A DNA stretch of 64,000 nt. Origin: Streptomyces fodineus. Lineage in GTDB: Bacteria; Actinomycetota; Actinomycetes; Streptomycetales; Streptomycetaceae. Below, in pieces: positions 17,462 to 25,937 of the stretch. The stretch spans positions 1,984,001 through 2,048,000 of the forward strand of contig NZ_CP017248.1 of the NCBI RefSeq assembly GCF_001735805.1. The letters run 5' to 3'. Both the position numbers and the translations under genes were made by a program. The notes under the pieces were generated by a model. That model was not told the DNA's origin. It saw only the letters and a list, made by a program, of their open reading frames with translations, and did no database searches. The first letter of the stretch is position 1; every line of letters begins with the position of its first letter.

Positions 17462-19207
17462 GTGCGGATTTCCCCGATTGAAGCAGGTGGCTTTCGACCA
17501 GCTGCTGATAGGTCCGGTCTCTGGCGAGCAGTTCCTCATGTGTTCCGATGGAGCTGACCCGCCCCCCGTCCATGACAACGATCCTTCGCGCCGAACGGAC
17601 CGTCGACAGCCGGTGGGCGATGACCAACAGGGAGCAGCGCTCGGAGACCCTCAGCAGGGCCTCGGCGATTTCCGCCTCGCTGACGGTGTCGAGGTGCGAG
17701 GTGGGCTCGTCCAGCACCAGCAGGTCGGGCTCGGCTAGCAGGGCGCGGGCGATGGCCACGCGCTGGCGCTCGCCGCCCGACAGCCGCAGCCCTCGTTCGC
17801 CCACCTCGCTGTCGAGCCCGTCTGGCAGGCGTCGCAGAAGTGCGTCGAGGCCCACCGTGTCGAGCACGTCGCGGATCGCGTCCTCGGACGCGTCCGGTGC
17901 GGCGTACGTGAGGTTGTGGCGCAGGGAACCGTAGAGCAGCGGTGTGTGCTGTTCCACCAGCGCCACATGCCGTCGGTAGTCGCGGTGTTCCAACTTCCTG
18001 AGGTCGGTGCCCCGGAAGAGCACCGCTCCGTCATCCGGATCGTAGAAGCGCTCGATGAGGGAGGTGACCGTGGTCTTGCCCGCGCCGGACCTGCCCACCA
18101 TCGCGAGGTAGCCGTACTCCGGGATCTGGAGCGACACCCCACTCAGGACCTGGCGGTCCCCGTACGAAAAGGAGACGTCCACCAGTTCGAGCAGGGGCTC
18201 GGCCCTTGGACAGGAACCTTGGTGGAGTCGCGCGTGGACTCCACTGGCAGTCTCAGGGTTTCCTGAATGCGTTTCAGTGACCCGAGGCCGCGCTGGATGA
18301 GGGCGACGGCGCTGAACAGGCCGGCCAGCGGCATCACCAGATAGGTCGCATAGAGCAGGAAGGCGACGAGTGCGCTGATCGTCATGTCGCCCTTCGAGAC
18401 TCGTACCGCGCCGATGAGCAGCACGAGCAAGAACGATCCGTTGACCGCGATCTCCATCACCGGTCCCACGAGTGAACCCAGACGGGCCGACCGCACCCCG
18501 CTCGTGAAGGCGGCCTCGGCTGCCGCGCCGATACGTCGGGCTTCGCGGAGTTCCGCCCGGCAGGCGCGCACGGTGCGGATGTTGCCCAAGGCCCGTTCGA
18601 GATCGGCCGTCATGGTGCCGACGTCCGTGAGGGACTGCTCAGTGGTCCCGCGGATCCCGGTCATGACACCGGCGACGACGACAGCTGCGGCGGCGATCGT
18701 GGCGATGACGATGCCGAACATGACGGGGTCGAGCCACAGCATCAGTCCGCCCGTACCGACGGCCGTGAGCGCCACGGTGACGAGTTGGACGAAGCTGCCC
18801 GCCACCATGTCGCGCAGCACGGTCGTGTCAGTGCCCACGCGGGAAAGCAGGTCACCGGTCCGGTGGCGGTCGAAGTCCCCGATGCGGGCGAGCAGCAGCC
18901 GGTTCGCCAGAGTCTTACGCAGCCGCCGCACCACCCCCTCGCCGGCCACGTCGAGCAGGAACTGACCCAGGCCCTCGATGCATGCCTGAGCGGCGAACAG
19001 CCCGGCGAGCAGCAGTGCCGAGCCGGCCAGCGGCTCGCCGGTCCCCACCCGGTCGATCAGCCGCATCGTGAGCAGCGGCTGTAACAACCCGAGCACCGTG
19101 CCGACGACCGTCAGAGTGAGCGCCACGGCGACCGTCCTCCGCCGCTCCAGGAGCAGCGCGAACAGGTCGCGGTAGCTGACGCGTTCATTCGCAGCCGTGT
19201 CGGCCAT
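17454..19207 (-). CDS. Lasso peptide ABC exporter (D), broken by a frame shift near 18,200
   Basis: From ATG 19205-19207 (GGAGGGG in front) the frame encodes six membrane helices (MADTAANERVSYRDLF ... LKRIQETLRLPVE). The ATPase half (FSYGDRQVL, Walker A GRSGAGKT, signature LSGGERQ, Walker B LLVLDEPTSHLD) is read one base back. Around 18,195-18,215, where the sequence has GGG and CCCC runs, the membrane-domain frame turns into unrelated residues ending at 18,143, while EPLLELVDVSFSYG is read in the other frame. Homologues are one continuous half-transporter. So this is either a real inactivating indel, a programmed shift or a base-calling error. It overlaps the B2 gene by 23 bases. Confidence 0.85.
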
Positions 19208-19643
19208 CGCTCCCCTCCCTCGCATCGTGTGGTGCCACGCTGAACAGCACCCGGAAGTAGCCCACCGGGACGTCCTCCCCGACCATGCGGCCGTCGCTCT
19301 CCACCCAGGCGTGTGCCGCGAACGGCGGGGCCGTACGGATGCCGACGCACCACGTCGGCCAGACACCGCGGGCCCGGCACAGCAGCGCGGTCGCGATCGA
19401 CCGCTGCAGGCACCCTTCGCGTCCCGCACACAACAGGCTGACGGTGGTGACCGCGTCCCGCGCGGCCTGTACCTGCTCGAAGCGGGCAGGTCGTGCCCCT
19501 CGTGCGAGGGCGGTCAACAGCCGGCGGATGCGCTCCGGTGACAAGTGGGTAAGCGGCTTGGCCGTCCCAACGGCCAAGCGCGCGGCCAACCGCGCACGCC
19601 AGGAGACGGCGGACGGGGGACGCAGGACAGTCTGGAAGCTCAC
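19185..19643 (-). CDS. Lasso peptide B2 leader peptidase (transglutaminase-like Cys protease)
   Basis: A 152-residue B2 protein that cuts the leader from the lasso precursor. The McjB C-terminal fold is recognised by GCLQRSIATALLCR (catalytic Cys78), then GIRTAPPFAAHAWVE (His111) and SDGRMVGE, which gives the Cys-His-Asp arrangement. The GTG start overlaps the B1 stop (GTGA). It works with the separate RRE protein encoded just upstream, the usual split arrangement in actinobacteria. It appears intact. Confidence 0.93.
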   Translation of the reverse strand: MSFQTVLRPPSAVSWRARLAARLAVGTAKPLTHLSPERIRRLLTALARGARPARFEQVQAARDAVTTVSLLCAGREGCLQRSIATALLCRARGVWPTWCVGIRTAPPFAAHAWVESDGRMVGEDVPVGYFRVLFSVAPHDAREGSDGRHGCE

Positions 19644-19891
19644 CCGTCCACCAGCCCCGCCTCGACGAGCACCGCGACGAGCGCCTCGGCGTCGGAGCGT
19701 GCTCGTTCCGCGCCGACCTCGAACTCGTCGGTAAGCCGGGTGGCGACGGAGTCGACGTCGCCGCCGGAGGTCAGTTCGTCCAGTGCCAGACTGCCAGTCG
19801 GGTTCAGTTCCCAGTACCTCCCGGTGCGTCCGTCCAGCAGAACCTTCCCGTAGTCGGTCTCCACCAGTGACACTTCGGCTCTCAGCCGCAT
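19640..19891 (-). CDS. Lasso peptide B1 RRE protein (PqqD-like)
   Basis: An 83-residue PqqD-type RiPP recognition element that binds the precursor leader and delivers it to the B2 peptidase. The N-terminal beta strands (VSLVETDYGKVLLDGRTGRYWELNPTG) and the helical second half are typical. The ATG at 19889-19891 has GAAGGGGG 6-7 bases upstream. It lies 22 bases after the cyclase stop and overlaps B2. The expected partner motif in the leader (Tyr and Pro, YxxP) is present in the precursor. Confidence 0.92.
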   Translation of the reverse strand: MRLRAEVSLVETDYGKVLLDGRTGRYWELNPTGSLALDELTSGGDVDSVATRLTDEFEVGAERARSDAEALVAVLVEAGLVDG

Positions 19892-19913
19892 CGTTTCCCC
19901 CTTCGGCCGGCGC

Positions 19914-21715
19914 TCAGATGGTGCGCAGCCATATCTCGCAGGCCAGCGTGGAATCGAGCCCTGCGTAACGGAGTTCGGGCGAGGACGGCTGCAGCGTGGT
20001 CGCGAGGAGCCTGTCCGCGTCGACCAGCCCCAGCCGGGCGAGACGGGAGTCGTGCCACAGCTCCGCGATCCGGGCCCGGTTTTCCCGCAGGCCGTTGGCC
20101 GCGTCGACGGACGCCTCACCCTTGGTCTCGCGCTTGAGCACCTCGGAGGGCACCACGCCCCGCATCGCGGCCTTGAGGAGGGGCTTGTACAGCCAGGGTG
20201 AGGAGCGGTCCTCCGGCTGTACCGACCAACAGGCCTCGATCACGTGGTCGTCGAAGAACGGGCTGGCCATCGGCAGGCCGCCCTGCTCGGACACCTGGTG
20301 CAGGACGCGGGTCACGCGTGTGCCGTGGTGCAGGATGTTCAGTTCGTTGTGCTGAGCCCGGGTCCTGCCCAGAGGGGTGGCTGACTGTGCCGCCTGCCGC
20401 ATTCGGCGGCGTACGGCGGCGACAGCGTCCGGCGTCGCCCAACCGGGCATCCGGGGTGGGACGTCCCAGGCGAGGATGTCCGCGCTGTGCGGCGCCGCCC
20501 GGGGGGCGGTGAGCCGGTCGGCACTGGCAGCCAGCCACTGGCCGTAGGGCCTGCGGTCGCCGATCACCGACAGGGCGTCCCGCAGTGACCACCTGTTTTG
20601 CGCCCGGTATGCGCGGAGGTGACGCAGTGCGCCGAACGGCTCGATGGCCAGCCGTTGGAGTACGTGCGCCGGGTGCCCCACAGGACGTGATCGCCACCCA
20701 TCCCGGTGAGATGCAGTTCTGAGCCGCGGGCCGACATCTCGTCATGACCCGCGAGTTGCCGGGGCTGGTCGAGGATGGTCGGCGTCGGCTCGTCGACCGG
20801 TCCGGTGACCTCCAGTAGTCCGCTGTAGAACAGCGGGACCTGGTCGACGGGGAGCACGAGGTGCTCCGCGTGCTCGAGGCCGGCCGCAGCCAGCTTCGCC
20901 CAGTGGACGTCGTCGTCCGCGGGGTCACGGCTCGCCATGGTGAGGGCGAGCGGTGTGGCACCGGCAGCGGCGGCCACGGCGCAGACAGCGGTGGAGTCCA
21001 GCCCTCCGGACAGGTCGGAACTGACCGTCGTCGCCGCCCGCGTGCGCACACGGACTGCCGAGTCGAGTTCCCGGCGTAGGAGTGCCGCCCCCTCCTCCAG
21101 GCCCAGCCGGGGCTCGGGGGGGCTCCACCACCGCGTGCGGGAAACGCCGTCCGGGCCGGTGTCCAACTGAAAGCCCGGTGGCACAGCGTGAACGCCCGGC
21201 CACAACGGCACATCGCCGAGCGGATGGGGGACCGAGTCCAGCAGACGGACGGCGAGCAGTTCCTCGTCGAGGGGAGCGCCGACCAGCCCGGCGACGACGT
21301 CGGCGCGATTGCTCGCCACTGTCATGCCTGCGGTGTCGGCGTGGAACACCCGCCTCATCCCGGACGCGGTCCCCCGGACCCGCAGCCGGTTGCCCGCCGC
21401 GACGACGGTGTGGAAGTCGCCGCGCAGGGCTGCCAGGCTGCGGGCGGCGGACGCGATGTCACGCTCGTGAGCGAGGCGCTGCGCGATACCGTCCTCGTCC
21501 GCGGAGCTCGACCCGATGACCGCGGCCTGGAGACCGTGCCGGGTCGTCGTGACGAACGCGGAGCCCCAGGAGCCGATCAGCAGGGGCCGGCCGGAAGGAT
21601 GGAGCACCCGCTTTGGAGCCTTGCTTTTTCGTTGTTCTTCGAGACGCGAGGCCACGGCGAGGCCGGCCTCACAATCAGGCAGTGCCACAAACCAGCTTTC
21701 GCCGTGGCTCGACAT
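19914..21715 (-). CDS. Lasso cyclase (asparagine synthetase-like, C), broken by a frame shift near 20,675
   Basis: The ATG at 21713-21715 follows GGAG and lies 16 bases after the precursor stop. The N-terminal half is the glutaminase-like fold; the ATP-pyrophosphatase P-loop SGGLDST is at residues 236-242. The frame runs well to TGMGGDHVLWG, then changes: the rest (GHPAHVLQRLAIEPFG ... SPFFDDHVIEACW ... ETKGEASVD ... EIWLRTI) is read one base back. The switch is at the GGGG run near 20,675-20,681. The enzyme adenylates the Asp/Glu side chain and closes the macrolactam. As for the ABC gene, the break may be real or a sequencing error in a G run. Confidence 0.9.
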
Positions 21716-21731
21716 AGTTCTCCAGAGATCG

Positions 21732-21851
21732 CTACCAACCCAGCGGCAGACGGACCTTGGGCTCATGCGGACCGCGCCGCAGGAATCCGGTGTCCAGTCG
21801 GAAGTCGCCGGCAATGAACATCGCCGGCGCCTCGTAGATCTTCCGTCCCAT
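21732..21851 (-). CDS. Lasso peptide precursor (A), 39 residues
   Basis: A short gene starting at ATG 21849-21851 with an excellent GGGAGG ribosome site. The leader is MGRKIYEAPAMF followed by IAGDFRLDTG; it carries the actinobacterial lasso motif YxxP (Tyr6, Pro9), Gly15-x-Phe17, and the obligatory Thr21 at the penultimate leader position. The predicted core is FLRRGPHEPKVRLPLGW. Phe1 would be joined to Glu8, giving an 8-residue ring and a 9-residue tail, PKVRLPLGW. Leader ends of the form TG before an aromatic core residue are known (fusilassin). The core is unusually basic and Pro-rich and I do not recognise it. It is directly followed by the cyclase gene. Confidence 0.95.
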   Translation of the reverse strand: MGRKIYEAPAMFIAGDFRLDTGFLRRGPHEPKVRLPLGW

Positions 21852-21915
21852 GCTGTTCACCTCCCTTCCGTATGGAGTGGACGCGGTGCCCTGTGGGGTC
21901 TTCCGGTCGTCAGTG

Positions 21916-21945
21916 AATCTAGGCGCAGGTGAATGCGGCGATCAA
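21916..21945 (-). promoter_or_regulatory. Candidate sigma-70-type promoter of the lasso/lanthipeptide train
   Basis: On the minus strand TTGATC (-35, plus coordinates 21940-21945) and TAGATT (-10, 21916-21921) are separated by 18 bases, close to the Streptomyces housekeeping consensus. Transcription would start near 21,909, giving a leader of about 58 bases before the precursor ATG. GGAATTGT at 21953-21960, shared with the lanA upstream repeat, lies 7 bases further upstream. Confidence 0.5.
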
Positions 21946-22148
21946 TGAAAGAACAATTCCTGTACTCTGCGTGGTCGCCACGGAGATTGCATCAACCGCC
22001 CCTCGGGGCTACGGCGCTGCCTGGTCTTTTGCCCGTGCTCCGAGTCATCGCGGGACGAAGGGATCCTCGGCCAGGAGAGATGGTTTCCCTGGCATTATCG
22101 TGACCGTGCGTATTAGCTTCCTTGCCACTGTCGCGGCGGCGGCGCCCG

Positions 22149-22658
22149 TCACGCGGCACCACGCCCGTGCGGCCTGAACGCTGTGTGGCCCGACCCCCCA
22201 CGTCGGGCCGCCGCGGCGGGCGAGGCTCCCGCGGTGCGCGGGCCTCGCGAGGGCGGAATCCGCTGTATTGCAGCCACGACGGCCGCCCGCGAAATCCCGG
22301 AGACATCGGCAAGGTTCACGACGCGGCGGAGTTGCTCCGATATTTCCGCGAGGCCCACTTTGTGCGCCGAGTGCACCACGACCGCGCCGCGGCCCCGGCC
22401 GAAGTCGATCAAGCCTTCGGCGCGCAGCATCCGAAGTGCCCGGAGGACAGTGTTCTTGTTCGCGCCGTATAACTTTCCGAGTTCGCCCGACGAAGGTAGG
22501 TACGCCCCCTGTGCATACACACCGGACACGATGTCCTGCTTGAGCTTGCGCCCTATCCGGGTATAGAGCGCCGACCCGTCACCTGGTGCGGGGCCGGCTC
22601 CACTGTCCCTGCCAGTTGGATCGGTGCTGGATGCGGGCGGATGTGGTACGGATGTCAT
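22149..22658 (-). CDS. GntR-family transcription regulator (short)
   Basis: A 169-residue protein with an N-terminal winged helix of the GntR type: LYTRIGRKLKQDIVSGVY, LPSSGELGKLYGANKNTVLRALRML, and the wing EGLIDFGRGRGAVVV. The remainder is short, Arg/Ala/Pro-rich and shows no FadR, HutC or aminotransferase effector domain. AAGGGGGAAC precedes the ATG. It lies in the same direction, 300 bases upstream of the lasso precursor, so it may regulate the cluster, but it may equally be unrelated. Confidence 0.8.
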   Translation of the reverse strand: MTSVPHPPASSTDPTGRDSGAGPAPGDGSALYTRIGRKLKQDIVSGVYAQGAYLPSSGELGKLYGANKNTVLRALRMLRAEGLIDFGRGRGAVVVHSAHKVGLAEISEQLRRVVNLADVSGISRAAVVAAIQRIPPSRGPRTAGASPAAAARRGGSGHTAFRPHGRGAA

Positions 22659-22907
22659 CAGAGCGTTCCCCCTTGTGCTTTTCCTTCAGTGCATCGGTGC
22701 GGCGCAGACTCGAAGAGTTGTCGAAGGGTTGCCGCACCATGCGTCCGCCGGAGGTCAGTCGGCGTGACGTTCGGGCATCGGCTTGACAGATTCTGGCCCT
22801 GGCAGCGGCGGCGGGGCAGGTGCCAGGCCAGGGACGAAGTACTACCAGGCACAGGTCCAGGCATGGGGCTTGCAGGCCAGCCGTGCCCAGGAACTGCCTT
22901 GCTAGGG

Positions 22908-23222
22908 TCACCAGGTGTGGTCGCAGCGGCCGCCATGACCGTCGCCCCTGCGTGTACGGGCCCTCTCGGTAATTCTCCGGATACCCCTGCGCGTCCTGTT
23001 GAGCTGCCGGGAAATATTTGCGGTGACCTGCATGGATTCCTCAAACTGCTCAAGGAGACCGGAGGCAGTCGGGGCCCATTCACCCCCGGGCGTGTGCAAC
23101 TCCCCGATCGCCTTGCACACCACGACAATCTCCGCCATCAAGCGATGGAATTCGGCCACATCCGCGTTGGTGAAGTCGTCGTCAGCCAGTTGAAGCGCCG
23201 TCCACACAGTTGACGCGCCCAT
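22908..23222 (-). CDS. Small helical protein of unknown function
   Basis: 104 residues from an ATG preceded by GGAG at 8 bases (MGASTVWTALQLADDDFTN). It is predicted soluble and mostly helical, ending in an Arg-rich tail (RTRRGIRRITERARTRRG) that could bind nucleic acid. I do not recognise a family. It is transcribed away from the XRE regulator gene at 23.6 kb and could share its promoter region. Confidence 0.55.
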   Translation of the reverse strand: MGASTVWTALQLADDDFTNADVAEFHRLMAEIVVVCKAIGELHTPGGEWAPTASGLLEQFEESMQVTANISRQLNRTRRGIRRITERARTRRGDGHGGRCDHTW

Positions 23223-23571
23223 ACACACGTCTCCAATTCAACGATTGAAAAGCAAACGGATCATGGTGTGTCCATCACGGCAAGTTGTCCTCGGACACGA
23301 CTGAACCCGCCAGAAAGGGTGCCCTCCGTGCAGCAAGCAGTACGTGGGGAGTTGACGGCGCCGCAGCATGCAGGCGGTGGCCAACCCACTCAGTGATGGA
23401 CCAGGCACACTCTGCACCGTCACCCCAAACTGGTCAACTGGAAAGAGGTCCACTGGCTGGTATCCTTCACCCACAGTTGATCCGCTACGAATGATGTGCG
23501 CTCTATACGCACTTGGGGTCAGCTGGCACGTTCCCCGGCTAGTTGATTGAAGAATGAATGAGGGAGGTGGC
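23223..23571. other. Divergent promoter region between small protein and XRE regulator
   Basis: About 350 non-coding bases, somewhat richer in A/T than the surroundings. It should carry promoters for both directions. I see no clear operator by eye. Confidence 0.4.
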
Positions 23572-24072
23572 ATGGCGGAGCAAGTCCCCGCACATGCTGA
23601 TGAGCCGGCCGGAACCAGTGACCCGACAGCAGAGTTCTGCGCTCGGCTCGATCAGCTCTTCAGGACCGTCCACCCCAGCGAACGGGGGCCATGGAGCAAC
23701 GCTGAAGCGGCTCGTGCGGTAGGCGTGTCGGTGACCTACATCGGCTACCTCCGCAAGGGCATCCGAAGGAACCCGACGCTGACACAGATGCAGGCCTTGG
23801 CAGACTTTTTCGGCGTACCACTCGCCTACTTCTTCGATGACGGCCAAGGCGAGCAGGTCCGGCAGGACCTCGCACTACTCACGCAGCTCAAGGCCATGGG
23901 CGTCCGTGAAATCGCCCTTCGGACCATTGCTGAAATGTCCGAGGACAGCGTCACCACCGTCCTGCCCGTCCTGCAGCGTCTGGCCGAGACGCAGGTCGAG
24001 AAGCAAAGCCTCCGCGGACGCAGAATGCCCTCGCGCCCCCGGTCCGCGGGTGAAAGCCCCAGGGCCTTATGA
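23572..24072 (+). CDS. XRE-family transcriptional regulator
   Basis: 166 residues. An HTH_XRE domain occupies about residues 20-90: WSNAEAARAVGVSVTYIGYLRKG is the helix-turn-helix, followed by PTLTQMQALADFFGVPLAYFFDD. The C-terminal part is helical. Its start at 23572 is set by GGGAGG 5 bases upstream. This is the first gene of a recurrent actinomycete block: XRE regulator, ImmA/IrrE-like protease, MAB_1171c-type membrane protein and P450. The regulator is plausibly inactivated by proteolysis by the next gene product, by analogy with ImmR/ImmA. Confidence 0.88.
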   Translation: MAEQVPAHADEPAGTSDPTAEFCARLDQLFRTVHPSERGPWSNAEAARAVGVSVTYIGYLRKGIRRNPTLTQMQALADFFGVPLAYFFDDGQGEQVRQDLALLTQLKAMGVREIALRTIAEMSEDSVTTVLPVLQRLAETQVEKQSLRGRRMPSRPRSAGESPRAL

Positions 24073-24158
24073 CAGCGCGAAGCGAGTAGGCCCGGCGGGG
24101 GACGACGGGGATGTTCACGATATGGCGCTGGCCGGACGGCCAGCTGGACGGTGAGGGC

Positions 24159-24680
24159 ATGGACGACAGGGAGCTTCGCCAGTACTGCGCCAACGTGCTG
24201 GAGGAACTCGAGATTCCAGAACGGGCAGACGTGAATGCACTCTGCGACCACCTGGAAGACATCCGGGGTCGCCGAATCTCCCTCATCGAGACGCCCATGC
24301 CCACCGGGCCCGGACGCCCCTGCGGGTTATGGGTCGCCACCGCCGAGGAGGACTACCTCCTCTATCAGAAGTTCACAACGCAGGCTCACCAGCAACACAT
24401 CGTCCGTCACGAGATCGGGCACATGGCGCTCGGCCACAAAGCCGCGCCCGTGATGCCCGACGAGGCCGTACAACTGCTCATGCCCACCCTCTCCCCCGAC
24501 CTGGTGCGCAGCGTCCTCGGCCGCTCCCAGTACAGCAACACAGAGGAGAAAGCCGCCGAACTGGTCGCTTCCCTCATGCCGCTGCGGGCTGAAGGCATGT
24601 CACAGCGCCGATCCGTCGACCCCGGCATGGCGAAACTCATTACACACTTGGGCCGTTCTCTCGAACGTGACAGTACGTAA
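24159..24680 (+). CDS. ImmA/IrrE-like metalloprotease
   Basis: A 173-residue zinc protease with HEIGHMALGH (HExxH) and a later Glu in TEEKAAELVASLM as the probable third ligand. It has the N-terminal block DDRELRQYCANVLEELEIP found in homologues that pair with XRE regulators. The ATG at 24159 has GGTGAGGG nearby; an in-frame ATG at 24111 would add 16 residues. Its likely target is the upstream XRE repressor. Confidence 0.85.
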   Translation: MDDRELRQYCANVLEELEIPERADVNALCDHLEDIRGRRISLIETPMPTGPGRPCGLWVATAEEDYLLYQKFTTQAHQQHIVRHEIGHMALGHKAAPVMPDEAVQLLMPTLSPDLVRSVLGRSQYSNTEEKAAELVASLMPLRAEGMSQRRSVDPGMAKLITHLGRSLERDST

Positions 24681-24692
24681 GGACATGCCGAC

Positions 24693-25937
24693 ATGCTTAT
24701 CTTCAACCTTGTCTACGGGGTCCTGGCAGTCATCACTTGGAGCGCGTTCTTCTACAAACTCCGGGACCTCATCAGAGACCCCTGTAGCCGGGAGCTCCGG
24801 TTACTGTGCCTGGCGATAGCCTCCTTCGCCACACCCTTCGTCATCGCATCACCGTGGCTCTACGTGCGCATCGACCGCGCGATCGGCGTCACCAACATCT
24901 GCACCCTGTTCGTCTACTCGTCCTGCGCTCTGACCGAGGCGGCCTTCCTTGCCCTGCTGGTGAGCTGGTCGTCCGCACAACACCGCGTCAAGGTGTGGCA
25001 CCGCATCCTGGTCGCTTATGCCGTCATCACCATCGCCTCCATGGTGACGCTTTTCTGCCTCGGTGACGTGAGCGACGGCGAACACGACGTCGACTTTGAC
25101 GTCCACTACGCCAAAACCCTTTACATCTCCCAGTTCCTGCTGATCTATGCGCTGCTGTTCGTCGTCGGCATGATCGGCCTGGTCTTCATGTGCTGGCGCT
25201 ACGCCAAGGTCGTTGACCGGCCATGGCTGCGCCGCGGTCTCAGGACCATCGCCGTCGGCGCGATCTTCGGAATGGGCTACGGCGTGCCCAAGACCGTCTC
25301 CAATCTCTGGGACACGTTCGGCACGTCGCCGCTTCACTTCATCAGCATCAACGTGGCGCCCATGAGTGCAAGCGTCGCCGCCTGGCTCTTCGCCGCCGGT
25401 TTCACCATGCCCGCCTGGGGCGTCGGTCTTGACCGCTCCCGCGAGCGCCTTGCACTGAACGGCGCCTACCGGCGCCTGCGCCCCCTGTGGGCAGCTCTCA
25501 CCCAGGCCTTCCCGGAAGTCGTGCTGTTCCCCGACGTGCACACAGCCAAGGCACGCATGCGACTGCGTGACGAGGACCCTGGCTTCGTCGTCAGCCGCAC
25601 CGTCATCGAGATCCGCGACGGCCAGCTCGCCCTCCGCCCACACTACGACCCCGGGGTAGCCGAGGCCGCACGCACGCTGTGCGCTGCCCGGGGCCTGACC
25701 TTCGAGGAAGTCGAGGCCGTTGTGGAGGCGGCACAGATCAAGGCAGCCCTTGGTGTACGTGAAACTGGCGGGCACACAGCGGAGCACGCTGGTGATGTCC
25801 CACACGACCCTGCCGCCGGCGACATGAGTGAGGAACGTGATTGGCTCATCCGCGTAGCAGAAGCATTCCAGCACTCGGCACTCGTTGACCAGGCAGCAGC
25901 CACCAAGAACCAGCCCACAGCGGAAGCGAAACGATGA
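24693..25937 (+). CDS. Seven-helix membrane protein, MAB_1171c type
   Basis: 414 residues with about seven membrane helices in the first 240 (from LIFNLVYGVLAVITW to AAWLFAAGFTMPAW) and a soluble C-terminal half containing NGAYRRLRPLWAALTQAFPEV and RDEDPGFVVSRTVIEIRDG. These blocks are characteristic of the MAB_1171c family, often labelled putative transporter without proof. The gene follows the protease by 12 bases and overlaps the P450 gene by ATGA, so the block is one operon. The function is not known; a sensor or small-signal role is as plausible as transport. Confidence 0.8.
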   Translation: MLIFNLVYGVLAVITWSAFFYKLRDLIRDPCSRELRLLCLAIASFATPFVIASPWLYVRIDRAIGVTNICTLFVYSSCALTEAAFLALLVSWSSAQHRVKVWHRILVAYAVITIASMVTLFCLGDVSDGEHDVDFDVHYAKTLYISQFLLIYALLFVVGMIGLVFMCWRYAKVVDRPWLRRGLRTIAVGAIFGMGYGVPKTVSNLWDTFGTSPLHFISINVAPMSASVAAWLFAAGFTMPAWGVGLDRSRERLALNGAYRRLRPLWAALTQAFPEVVLFPDVHTAKARMRLRDEDPGFVVSRTVIEIRDGQLALRPHYDPGVAEAARTLCAARGLTFEEVEAVVEAAQIKAALGVRETGGHTAEHAGDVPHDPAAGDMSEERDWLIRVAEAFQHSALVDQAAATKNQPTAEAKR

